Shown here in pieces: positions 1 to 9,895 of a stretch of 64,000 nt of DNA (position 1 is its first letter; each line of letters begins with the position of its first letter). A model generated the notes under the pieces. That model saw only the letters and a list, made by a program, of their open reading frames with translations. It did no database searches and was not told the origin of the DNA. The stretch is from Fagopyrum homotropicum (Eukaryota > Streptophyta > Magnoliopsida > Caryophyllales > Polygonaceae). Both the position numbers and the translations under genes were made by a program. The stretch covers positions 112,090,916 through 112,154,915 of the forward strand of contig BSWB01000001.1 of NCBI GenBank assembly GCA_033239125.1, read 5' to 3'.

Positions 1-71
1 TGCCCTGAAGAAACGGAGACCAGCGCCCCTGCGCCTTCCACTGCGCCTCTGCCTGCGCCTCAACCTGGGAG
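1..71 (+). repeat. Fragment of a family A LTR, cut by the window edge
   Basis: These 71 bases match the family A LTR sequence at 23454-23525 almost base for base (one clear mismatch, CTGCG versus CTACG). They are therefore the interior of another A-type LTR lying upstream of element A1. The fragment stops at GGGAG directly before the TG of the A1 5' LTR. Confidence 0.85.
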
Positions 72-1577
72 TGATAGGTGATGGAATCACTATCAATTAG
101 AGTGTTTTTATTGCATTAGTGTCGGTTTATGCTACTAACTCCTTCGTCTAGAAGAAGAAGATCAAAAGAAGCTAAAGAAGGAGTTATAAGCACTTTGGAG
201 TGAAGATCGATCACGAAGCAAAGCTTCTGTTGCCTCACCACCCTTGGGGGTCCTTGCAACGGCCCCTGCGTATGACGTTTCCACTGGAGAGCTCCCTGCG
301 CCTTCACCAGCGCCAACCATGAAGAGTGTCACCGCCCCTGCGCCACTTCTTGGCGCCCCTGCGGTGACCTGCTCTGAAGAAATGAAGACGAGCTCCCTTG
401 CGTCACCCACTGCGCCCCTGCCTGCGCCTCAACCTGGGAGCTGGAAGGCAAAGAGGCTATGCCACCGCCCCTGCGTCGACATAGGGACACCCCGGCGGCT
501 TGGCATCAGAAACGTCAGGAAGGCGAAAGGTCAGACGTTGAAGTGCATTAAATATCCGCCCCAGCGGAATTGTGTAGTCGCCCCAGTGGCTCTGAAGAAG
601 ATCAACCGATTTTGCCTAAACCGCCCCTACGGTTCCTGAAGGCCGCCCCTGCGGTTTAACGCAGAAGCTTTACTCCGGCTGTTTACACCACCTTTATGGC
701 ATTTAAGGTGGCTGTTTTGGGCCGGCCATTTACTCCTATTTAGTGTCTTTTGTAGTATAAATAGGCTTTGGTTGATTACTAGAAGGGAGCATCTTATCAT
801 CTTGTTAATCATCAAATTATCCACTTAGATTGTCTTGCTACCTTGTAATGAGTTGCTAACTCCCTTGCTACATTTGGTTGGTTTGAAGCTGCTATGTTGC
901 TTTGATTGTAAATACTTTATAATATAAGTTTTCATTCCGTAATACTTTGTGTTTCCTTGATCTCCATTGTCTAATTGCATCTTTACTTTTGCTTGAGATT
1001 GATCACCTTAGGTTCTAAAGTGCATGTAAACAACTAGGATTAATAGGTTCCGGTCTTTAATCTAGTAGCAACTTTAAGTAGTAACGGGTTGTGATTACTT
1101 AAAGAAAAGGAACACAAATATAAAGATAAGTTTAACGGTTTTAATCTTCTCTTTATATCCCTTAGTCTTTGTTTGAAAGCTAACCTGTTATTTGTTCTTG
1201 TAGGTTTACGGAACTTTAATAAGTTAAGTTGTGCTGATGCCGGTTGGCTCAATGCATATGTATGATCGAGACGGGAGATTACTTGGAAACTTGTAAAAGG
1301 AACTCACCAAAGTAGCAATTGCATGCTTAGAATCAACCTAGTGTAGATTCATCCATTATTGTCTTACTTGTTGCATTAATCGTTTTCGTAAGTTTTTGTG
1401 CATCAATTCAACCAAAACCCCCCCTTTGTGTCACTTGTCATTATAATCGATAATTGCATCTAAAACACCTTAACTCTCTTGGGTTCGACCCTTACTTAAT
1501 CACTATACTTGTTCTTAGTGCTAAGTCGGGATTTACTTTTAATTGGGTATAGACGACCATAGAAATACCTTCGGTCA
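72..1577 (+). repeat. 5' LTR of A1 (family A)
   Basis: It begins TGATAGGTGATGG and ends CTTCGGTCA, directly before the PBS, and pairs with the 3' LTR at 21732-23253. It lacks about 15 bp near position 100 that the 3' LTR has. The stretch 244-660 carries many copies of the family A motif GCCCCTGCG. The block TTGGGTTCGACCC near 1480 is a conserved R/U5-like segment. Confidence 0.93.
756..764 (+). promoter_or_regulatory. Predicted LTR TATA box (A1 5' LTR)
   Basis: TATAAATAG lies in an AT-rich stretch at roughly 45% of the LTR, after the GC-motif block. The same word is at the same place in the A1 3' LTR (22427-22435), in A2 (25630-25638) and on the minus strand in A3 (48291-48299). It is the likely Pol II core promoter and U3/R marker. 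Confidence 0.6.
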
Positions 1578-1582
1578 AATTT

Positions 1583-1600
1583 TGGAGCCGTTGCCGGGGA
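1583..1600 (+). other. Primer binding site, tRNA-Asp(GUC)
   Basis: TGGAGCCGTTGCCGGGGA begins 5 bases after the LTR. It is complementary to the 3' end of plant tRNA-Asp (…CCCCGGCAACGGCG plus CCA) with one mismatch (A for C at the fourth base). Use of tRNA-Asp is typical of Athila elements. Confidence 0.9.
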
Positions 1601-1649
1601 GTTTTTAGTGTTTTATTGTTATTATTGATTATTGGTTTGAACCATTTTT

Positions 1650-2745
1650 ATGGTTCAGACCCGTGCTACTAATTCCGGCTTTGATTCTTTTGATCAAGAA
1701 ATGGAGAGGACGCACATCCGGCAACGAAGACAACAACAATTTCAACAAGAGATGGCTGATCGTACTCTTCGTCAACTTACGCAGCCCACCTTGGCTCAAA
1801 ACTCTCTTGTAGTCTCTATACCGGCACTAGGGGAAGCAGTCAACTTTGAGCTCAAGCCGGGCCTCATTCACTTGCTTCCATCCTTTCATGGGCTAAGTGG
1901 TGAAAACCCCATCAAGCACCTTGGGAAGTTCCATACCGTGTGTATGAGCATGAATCCGGCCAACATTACCGAAGAACAAATCAATATGAGGGCAATCGGC
2001 TTCACACTCAAGATTCCGCGGATGATTGGTATTACCACCTTCCATCCGGGAGTATTGACACATGGAAGAACCTTCACAAAGCGTTCTTGGAGAAATACTT
2101 TCCAGCTAAGAAGGCCAATAGCTTGAAGAAAGCTATAAGCAACATCGAGCAAGAGGCAACCGAAACTCTCTACGAATATTTCGAAAGGTTTGCACGCCTC
2201 CGATCCAGCTGTCCTTTTCACGGATATTCAACTCAAGATCTAGTCTTGTACTTGTACAATGGCTTGCTAGACAATGAAAGGAGGATCGTCGATGCGGCTT
2301 GCAGAGGTAATATTCTTAACTCTACTCTTGACCTTGCTTTTTAAAAGATACAGGAACTAGCGGAAGGAACTAGGAACTTTGGAACGACCTCGGCTAAGAA
2401 AGGAGTTCAAGCTGTGAGTTCCGGGAAGAGTGAGATTTCCATCGAGCTCGCGGAATTGAAGGAAATGGTGAAGAGACTAACACTTATGGGGACACCGCAA
2501 CATCTCAAAGCCTGTGGAGTTTGTGCAGACCGTACCATCCAACATACATGTCTCCACAAGTTCAAGATGATGATGCTGAAGAAAACGCAATGGGTTATGG
2601 ACAAACACAGCAGCAAAGACCTAGAAACGATCCCTATGCACAGAATTTCAGGCCAAATTGGCGTAACCAACATAATTTTCGTTGGAGGGATCAACAAAAC
2701 CAACAACAATAGCCCCGCCAAGGTAAGTATCACTAAACTGAAGAT
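1650..2745 (+). pseudogene. gag: A1 gag (capsid/nucleocapsid), frameshifted
   Basis: Gag forms the particle in which retrotransposon RNA is packaged. The ATG at 1650 opens MVQTRATNSGF. The capsid part follows (ALGEAVNFELKPGLIHLL, SCPFHGYSTQDLVLYLYNGL), then a nucleocapsid-like tail. The reading frame is lost by a 1-bp deletion near 2010 (CTCAAGATT where A2 has CTGAAAGATT), a TAA at 2342-2344, a further shift near 2530 at the zinc knuckle, and a TAG at 2710-2712. In A3 the knuckle reads CGVCADPYHPTDMC (CCHC), but here it is scrambled. Downstream protease sequence continues in the frame of the last gag segment, so gag and pol were probably one polyprotein. Confidence 0.88.
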
Positions 2746-4475
2746 ATGTTGCAGGTTTTGACTAAACACTTTGCTACTCATGTCCAAACAACAGAATCTA
2801 GCATCAAGAACCTTGAGAAACAGGTAAGTCAAATGGCGGAAGATATTTCAAGGACCGAATCAAGGCTTTCCGGAGGATTGCCTTCCCAAACGTTTACAAA
2901 CCCCAAGGAGAATGTTAGTGTCCTAACATTAAGGAGCAGGAAGCAAATCCAACAAGAACCAACAAAAGAATCACAAAGCGAACCTTCTGCCATTTTTTCT
3001 GTACCCACAGCCGCCCCTGCGGCTATAGCTGCGCCCAGCACAGAACGGACGACGCCCCTGCGGCTAGCTACCCCCGCCCCTGCGGTGACAACCCCTGAGC
3101 CACCCCTGCGCCTTCAAGTTGGCGCCACTGCGGAAAACACAACAGAGGGTCTTGCTGGAAAGGATACTTACGTCCGGCCTAACTTTCATGAAGCCTTGAA
3201 GGAGCGAAGAATCATAGAGGACAAGGACCTTTTTGAGACTTTCTCCAAATGCGAGGTAAACATTCCACTCCTTAAGTTGGTGAAAAGTATCCCTAAGTAT
3301 GCTCGTTTTTTGAAGGAACTTTGCACTATCAAGAGGAATCAAAAGCTAAAGGGAAAACAAAAAGTGCAAGTGAGTGAACATGTGTCGGCAGTTTTCCAAT
3401 GGAGAATGCCCAAGAAGTGCAGCGATCCGGGCATGGTAAGCATTCCTTGTGTTATAGGGGAAACCCGCTTTGACAAAGCAATGCTTGATCTCGGTGCTTC
3501 TATTAATGTCTTGCCATATTCGATTTACAAATCACTTGGCCTTGGGCCACTAATGGAAACTAGGATTGTAGTACAACTTGCTGATAGATCTAATGTGTAC
3601 CCGAAAGGGATAATTGAAGATGTATTATTGATGGTAGACAACCTAATTTTTCCTGTTGATTACTTTGTAATGGATATGGAAAATGATTCGCATGTTGCAC
3701 CCATTCTGTTAGGTAGGCCATTTCTAAAAATGGCTAGGACTAAAATTGATTATGTTAGTGGTAAATTGACCATGGAATTTGATGGAGAAGTAGTGGAATT
3801 TGACATCCATGATGCAATGTGATTTCCTAGTGATGATCATTCTTTATGTGCTATTGACATTGTTGAACCTTTTGTGCAAGATGTTTTTGATAAATCTGAC
3901 GTGGATGAATTAAGAAATGTGATTGAGCATGACATTGATGGTTTCAAATCAGATTATGTGTTAACATCTGGCATGAAAGAGGTCCTAGCCCTATTAGAGG
4001 GGCATAAAAGGCTACCTATCTCCAATTTGGCCATTGGGCCCACTTTACTAACCCCAAGCGAGAAGCTTGTTCCGTCCATAGTGCAGGCACCTGAAATAGA
4101 ATTGAAGGACCTTCCATCACATCTCAAGTACGTCTTCCTTGGAGCACACAATACCTTGCCGGTGATTATCTCCAACAAATTGACCACCGGACAAGAAGAC
4201 AAGTTGGTGAAAGTACTAAAGGAGCACAAAACGGCCCTCGGAAGAACTATTGCGGACATCAAACGGATAAACCCTTCCACTTGCATGCATAGAACTTTAC
4301 TTGAGGACGAAGCCAAGCCCTCTAGGCAACCTCAAAGGAGGTTGAACCCACCAATGATGGACGTGGTCAAAAAGGAAGTGTTGAAGCTCCTCCAAGCGGA
4401 TATGATCTTTCCTATTTCGGATAGTACTTGGTTTAGCCCGACCCAAGTAGTTCCAAAGAAGGGAGACATCACTAT
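2746..4475 (+). pseudogene. pol: A1 pol part 1: gag tail, protease and start of RT (split by B1)
   Basis: The frame opens with TKHFATHVQTTESSIKNLEKQV, the end of gag. A Pro/Ala-rich linker encoded by GCCCCTGCGG repeats (about 3000-3130) follows, and then the aspartic protease with active site DLGASINVLPYS. A TGA at 3820-3822 replaces AGA of the A2 copy; the same frame continues through EIELKDLPSHLKYVFLG and RRLNPPMMDVVKKEV, the entry of RT. Coding stops at 4475, where B1 inserted. The codon is completed by the G at 16297, so the frame carries on exactly across the 11.8-kb insertion once the ACTAT duplication is discounted. Confidence 0.9.
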
Positions 4476-6227
4476 TGTTCGCTCCAAACGGTGTGTGCAA
4501 GCTTTAAATTTATAACCCTAGACTTAAGCTTAAAACAAGGATGCGAACCCGTAGTGTACGGGTCAATTGTAGTAAAAAGCAAGAAATTCCAGGGGTCGAT
4601 CACAGGGACTCGGTGAAACAAAGTCAATAACGGTAAGCTGCGTGAATACTAACCACAAGAGCAATTAACACAATCAAAGATGAATAAGAAGTCAATAAAG
4701 CAAACATGCAATTCTAGGGATTAAAGCATCTAGTTGTGGTTCCAACTCAAGATCTAAAGATAAGCGGACAAAGCTGAGATTTTTGCAAGGGGAAGGTGTT
4801 ACTAAAGTGAAGTAGATCACCGGGTAAGTCTCACTACTCACTAATCCAAAACCATAACTCCTATTACCGGGTAAGTCTCAAGGAATCAAGATAAAGAACT
4901 ATAACCTCAAACTAACACACCATCTAAGGGGATAGAATCAACCTTTACCGGGTAAGTCTCAGGCTAACTCACAAAGATGGGATGGAAGCACACTCAAACC
5001 CCAATAAAGGATAAACCTTTATTACCTACACTTATGATCATTGGTACACAAACTAAGGAATTACCGGGTAAGTCTCATCCTAGGCTTGCTTTGAACCAGG
5101 GAAGGTAAAATAAGAATAGGATTTGGCAAACTCTAACACTTAACTCTCAGTTTAGGATCAGATAAGTCACCTCGGTCAGACGAATCCCACCCCGGCCGAG
5201 ATGTTCATCGACTGAACGAGATGCTTAGGGTTAAGGTTAAAGACTTAAACTTTCAGGGTCCTACTGGAATCTAAGATTATTCTATCATTGTTTTTCCCAG
5301 AACCTTCAGCCAATCACCCTAGAATCGCACAAGGAAACTAGCCACTCATCATCATTATGAAAGTATTAATCAAATATATGGGAAGAAGGTGAATATTTGA
5401 ACAAGAAGAATTTAATGAAAAAGACTTCAATAACTGAATCAAATATCACAACAAAAGCGCTCCTTGGATAGCAATCCAACAAGACAAGACAACAAGGAAG
5501 GGGAATTGAAGACAATCTTACAAAACCCTTCAAAAAGCTATAAAAAGCTATGATCTTCAATCTTCCTTAAACCTTCAATAAGGTTCTTCAAAACTCCCAA
5601 CTGGAGTATGGCTGCTGCGTGCTATAAACCCTGATCGACGGTATAGCATGATGCTAGATTTGTGGAAATCCAACCCTTTTTATAGGAAAATAACCCTCCA
5701 AAGATAATATATCTTAGAAAGATATTTTCCCATAAATATAGGTAAAATATAGATCTTCTTCCTTCCAGGAGCCTAGCCCAAAAATATAAGATCACCTTCC
5801 AAAGATAAAAGATCTCAGCCAAGAATAAAATATTCTCGCCGCGTCCTAGGTGTTCGCCTCGGTCGAGTCGGCGTCTCTGGATCACCTCGGTCGAGATGAA
5901 TCTCTGGTCAACCGAGGTGAGTCATAACTGAATGTGAAATCTCTCAAAACTGGTCCAAAGTGAATCCCAAATCCATGGCCATGCTTCCTGGATGGTTCCT
6001 TATGTTCCTCAATGTAGCTCCAAATGACTCATGACTCCTTTTGCTCCTTTTTGATGCAAAATGTGCCATTTTACCTGCAATTACAGCAAAACTAGGTGTA
6101 GACCTCGATTCCCGCAAAGGTAGATGAAATGGTAATATAATCACATATTATACATGCTAACATGCAGATTATTGAAGATAAAACGTCCAAACAAACCCCA
6201 AAATATAGACTATAATTCATGCTATCA
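4476..6227 (-). repeat. 3' LTR of B1 (family B)
   Basis: On the plus strand it runs from TGTTCGCTCC to ATGCTATCA, so in sense it starts TGATAGCATG and ends GGAGCGAACA. It contains four copies of ACCGGGTAAGTCTCA (4819, 4866, 4947, 5063). It also carries palindromic CTCGGTCGAG motifs at about 5852-5925. Confidence 0.95.
5676..5684 (-). promoter_or_regulatory. Predicted LTR TATA box (B1 3' LTR)
   Basis: The sense-strand word is TATAAAAAG, in the context TTCCTATAAAAAGGG. It is conserved at 15740-15748 in the B1 5' LTR and at 33245-33253 and 42934-42942 in the B2 LTRs. Confidence 0.6.
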
Positions 6228-6266
6228 AAATACCTCATACTTAGCCCTTGCTTGTCCCCAAGCAAG
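6228..6266 (-). promoter_or_regulatory. Polypurine tract with adjacent hairpin (B1)
   Basis: In sense, a hairpin CTTGCTTG-GGGA-CAAGCAAG (6247-6266) is followed by GGCTAAGTATGAGGTATTT, which abuts the 3' LTR. The purine-rich part should prime plus-strand DNA synthesis. B2 has GTATGGGG where B1 has GTATGAGG. The hairpin recurs with changed stems in families A and C. Confidence 0.75.
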
Positions 6267-7600
6267 TTCCGCATATAGAAGACAAGATAGAATGGATTAT
6301 AAGTCATAAAAATCAATGAAAAGCCTTTCAAAAACATTTTTATGGTGTGCAACTATCATAGATCACTCTAAGAGAATACTTCATGGAATTAAAAACTCAA
6401 TATGCCTAAAACATTTTATAAATATAGGAAAGCTGTTCATCTTTGCATAAAATCATAGAATGCATAATAAATCATAATTATCAAAATTAATCATGTATAA
6501 TCCAGTTTAAACCACTAAGTCAATCAACAAGCTCAAGGTCTCAAGGGCTTCCCAAAAGAAAAGGTCAAGAAACGTGTAGGGTGGGGATGTGTGTAAGGTA
6601 ATGTGGTGCTAGAATCCGGGAAAAGGATGAACTTCACTTTCACTTTGACTTGCAACATCTTCCACCAATAAGCTTTGCTTATTTCACACTTTTTTTTTTC
6701 TTTTTACTTTACTTTGTGGGATGCATGGACAGAGGTGCACAATAACCGAAGCCTAGGAAATCAGCAATCATCAATTTCTTGAGATGCATCAAACCCTTGA
6801 TGCACATACCATGACCCGTTAGGAATATCGCTCAATCCGACTTTGGCAAGACACAAACACCCGGCTATATGAATGGTGCCGAGTTACTCATCTTCATGAT
6901 TGACTTCCCCAAACCTATTATTGCTTTCTAACACTTTCACTTCCAGCCACTTCTCAACTTTAACTTCACTTGCTTTCACCGCTTCGCTTGCTTCCAAATT
7001 CCCGGATAGGTAAAGGGAGACAAAATGTATATGAGGGGCTAAGCATGATCAAGAAGAAGAAGAGAGAAGAATGAATTGCCTTGGTCTTTCCAGGAAGAAA
7101 GTGAGAGAACTTATCTTGTGGTGTCAACCTTCAAATTCAACATAATTTGGATAAAAACAAAGTATTAAACATGCCAATAATTTCAAACAAAGCATTTAGC
7201 AACTTAAACATATTATAAAACCTTTCAAACACATAAAGAATTTAAAACCAGTCAGTAAGCAAGATCTTCACTGAGGTCATATCCAGATAAGAAACACGAA
7301 ATCGTTTTCAAAAACTCTCAGTTAACCCACCTCGGTCGAGGTGTTCTTGGTTCAACCGAGGTGAAACGCCTCGTTTGGCCAAGAATCTCCCCGGTCGAGG
7401 TCAAAAAAAATTTTTAAAACCATTTTTTTTTCAGTTTCGACGTTTTTTTCAATCAAATAACCTGTAGGTGTGCATGTAATATCAGATAATCATATAAATG
7501 CAGAAGTGAAGCATAAATAAAATATCTGATAAAATGTCATACATCAAAAGTAGTCAAATAAGTACATCAAGTAGTCAAATAAATACAAACACCCCATACT
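6267..7600 (-). other. Noncoding block between ORF2 and PPT (B1)
   Basis: No gene is seen. The block is AT-rich with a poly-T run near 6690 (plus strand) and palindromic CACCTCGGTCGAGGTG at 7328-7343. The part at 6725-6910 is clearly related to the corresponding block of C1 (53400-53590), sharing for example TGAATGGTGCCGAGTTACTC. This conservation between families suggests a function at DNA or RNA level. Confidence 0.7.
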
Positions 7601-7620
7601 TGGGACACACTGTCCCAGTG
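7594..7620 (-). promoter_or_regulatory. Internal hairpin and purine motif after ORF2 (B1)
   Basis: In sense, CACTG-GGA-CAGTG (7608-7620) is followed by TGTCCCAAGTATGGGG. It resembles the PPT module at 6228-6266 and lies soon after the ORF2 stop. B2 has the same arrangement at 41019-41048, with GTATGAGG. Confidence 0.65.
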
Positions 7621-7706
7621 GGTCAATATAAGTCTGGAAATAAGAGTACTCACCGGATACATAGCTGAACTGCATAAGAATATAATAAAGAAAATCCTGC
7701 AGCTCC

Positions 7707-9094
7707 TCAATAGTCTCGATCCGGTGGTAGTGGTGGTGGCACATATGGATACTACGTCGGGTCGAACGGGTAACCCATGATGCGCTCGAACTGAAGCTGG
7801 GCCAAGGCGTGCTGATAGTGCTGCCGCTCCTGCATCTCGCGGATATCCAGCGATAATGCAGCATACGAGTCAATAACCTGATCCGTCGGGTCATCGATCC
7901 GTCTGTGGGCAGCTCGATCTCTCACTCCGCGCCTCCTGCGTCTAGCAGGTCTGACTGGAGAAGTCTCAGCTGGTGCAGGCTCCATCTCATCGTCATCATC
8001 AAGATCTATGATCGGTGGCGCGCTCGTACCTGCAGTATCCGTCCCTGTATCCATCGGGACTCCACCATCTCTCTCATCTATCGTCTCCTCGTTATCGTCA
8101 TCCTCCTCCTCAGCCGGGGCAGCTGCTGCCTCCCTATGATCCTCCATCAGCGGAGCCCAAGCTGTCTGCTAGTAATGTGGATCGAAAACTGTGAACTGGG
8201 CAGACCAGCGGATCCCCTGTGGTGCAGTCCGCTCCCATGGTATAGCAACATATGGAGTGGTCAGACCACGGGGAACCAAAATCCTCCGTGTGATCATCTC
8301 CTGTAGGCCAAGCGGCTTCGGAGCCGCCACCATCGTACAAGCACTGAGGTCCATCCCGTGATAAGCAGCTATATGGGTGACTAGACCTCCGCAGCAGATA
8401 TCTCCCTTCGCCTTGGCCTTGATCCTGTGCAGGTCCTCTGCCAAGATCAAGCCAAAGTCTGGGAAACCCCCCGTGACCATACAGTAAAGGCTGAAGAGCT
8501 CGCCCTGTCGGATCATCTGGGGCGTCTCAGTACGCGCCAAAAGTGTCTCGCTGAATATCCTATGGGCTAATCTGAAGGCTCGGTGGAAGATGACCTTCTC
8601 CCTGGAATCTCCAGGGCGCCATCTGTCTGCATGCTCAGTAATATGGGCAATTTGCCCCCAAAACTCCCTAGCTATAGATCGGGAGGGGAAGTCAGTGGTG
8701 GTGGGCTCAGAAAAGCCGAAAATCTCTCTCCAAACCTCTAAAGGAACTATGAAGTTCCGGCTCATCAACCGGTACTTCACAGACCTCTTTGTGGGAAGGT
8801 AGGAAAAGGAGCTAACGAACTCTAGGGTCGGCTCCAAGTAAGCTGGGGCTCGGATCTCAGTAAACTGATCCAGCCCAACAGTGGCAATCATCCTCCTAAG
8901 GTCTCCATCTAACCCTAGGCAATCGAAAGCTGACACGTCCAGAAAACGTGGTGCAATAACTGGACGGCTAGCTATACGCTCATAATCTACCCGGCATCTC
9001 TCGTGGATCACCGGCGGTAAGGTCGGGAAGAAGAAGAAGAAGGAGGGGAAGGTGAGGATCTATCTCTGAGGGCTAGGCGACGATCGGAACTCAT
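7707..9094 (-). pseudogene. B1 ORF2 (ATHILA ORF-1-like protein)
   Basis: This is the extra gene after pol, of unproven function. It starts at ATG 9094 (MSSDRRLALRDRSSP). A 1-bp deletion near 9013 (CCGCCGGTG where B2 has CCGCCCGGTG) shifts the frame. The main body follows (VDYERIASR, EIRAPAYLEPTLEFVSSFS, EVWREIFGFSEP), and ends with an acidic stretch rich in D and E and a Pro-rich tail before TGA 7707-7709. A TAG at 8169-8171 replaces a Trp codon that B2 keeps, and a TAG at 7752-7754 replaces Gln. I see no signal peptide or clear membrane segment, so an envelope role is not supported. About 460 residues if intact. Confidence 0.82.
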
Positions 9095-9836
9095 TTTCTC
9101 TCAAACACTGTCAGATCACCTCGGTCGTTGACAACCCTCAAGAATCACCTCGGTCGAGATGCAGTTCGACTGGACCGAGGCGCAACAGTTTTCGATTCCA
9201 ATCTCAGAAATCCAGTTCTTTTCCCCCAGAAATCACTACAATTGCTTCCTATGGGGTACTTAAGCCTTTTCTCAGCAGAATCAGGGGCAACCAAAGCCCA
9301 AATCGAAGCGAATGAACGAGTTAGGGTTTCGACTGTTTTTACCTAGTTTCGGTCGATTCGTTCGATTTCTTTGTAGATCTGTAGTTGCAATAGGATCCTC
9401 TACCCTCCAATCGTAGTTTGGAAGCGGAAATCTTCGAAAATGAGCAAAAACTGAGGAGGCGAGGTGATGAAGGCGCCGCGGTCGAGTCGAAGGAAGTAAA
9501 AAGTAAAAATAAATTTTCCCCCTTTTATACTGTTCCTGGATCTGCTGTCACCTCGGTCGAGATGGTCTCGACTGGACTGAGGTGGTACGGACCGAGGTGG
9601 TTCTGCAGAAACCCTAGTCGCCTCGGTTGCTCAAGAATCAACTCGGTCGAGGTGCTCTGACAGTGACCGAGATGCTTCTGCCTTCTCAAAATCTCGAACT
9701 TCTGTCCTTCCAGTTATGCTCCTTCCTTAGTTTTTTCCTGTTATCTGTCTAGGACGCCAAAAACAAAGCAAAGCAAAGCAAAGCAAAAACAAAAACTATC
9801 TAAACTAGACTAGAAAACGGGAAAAGAAAGCAATAC
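9095..9836 (-). other. B1 leader between pol and ORF2, rich in family B palindromes
   Basis: No gene is seen. The stretch holds repeated variants of CCTCGGTCGAGG at about 9117-9180 and 9549-9680. A short tandem run of AAAGC (about 9765-9787) follows. B2 has the matching region at 38793-39538. Confidence 0.7.
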
Positions 9837-9885
9837 CTTGGGTTGCCTCCCAAGAAGCGCTTGGTTTAAGGTCGCTAGCTGGACC
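9837..9885 (-). promoter_or_regulatory. Tandem post-pol hairpins (B1)
   Basis: In sense, GGTC-CAGCTAGC-GACC (9870-9885) is followed by CTTGGG-AGGCAA-CCCAAG (9837-9854). They begin about 10 bases after the pol stop. Families A and C have hairpins in the same place with the same AGGCAA loop and different, still complementary, stems. Confidence 0.7.
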
Positions 9886-9895
9886 ATGATGCGTC

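Noticed and set aside
1470..1495. Pol III B box (GGGTTCGACCC) in the family A LTR
   Set aside because: It fits the loose B-box consensus, but no A box at proper distance or terminator is seen and the LTR has a Pol II TATA box; kept only as a conserved R/U5 segment.
1583..1600. tRNA gene fragment
   Set aside because: Only the 18 bases complementary to the tRNA-Asp 3' end are present, next to an LTR; this is a primer binding site.
4819..5077. Repeated 15-mers resembling a CRISPR array
   Set aside because: Spacing is irregular, the repeats lie inside plant LTRs and no cas gene is near.
7707..9094. Envelope gene in the position after pol
   Set aside because: No signal peptide, membrane span or cleavage site is visible; the sequence resembles ATHILA ORF-1-type proteins.
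9765..9790. AAAGC tandem run as a satellite array
   Set aside because: Only about four to five short units; a local microsatellite within the B1 leader.
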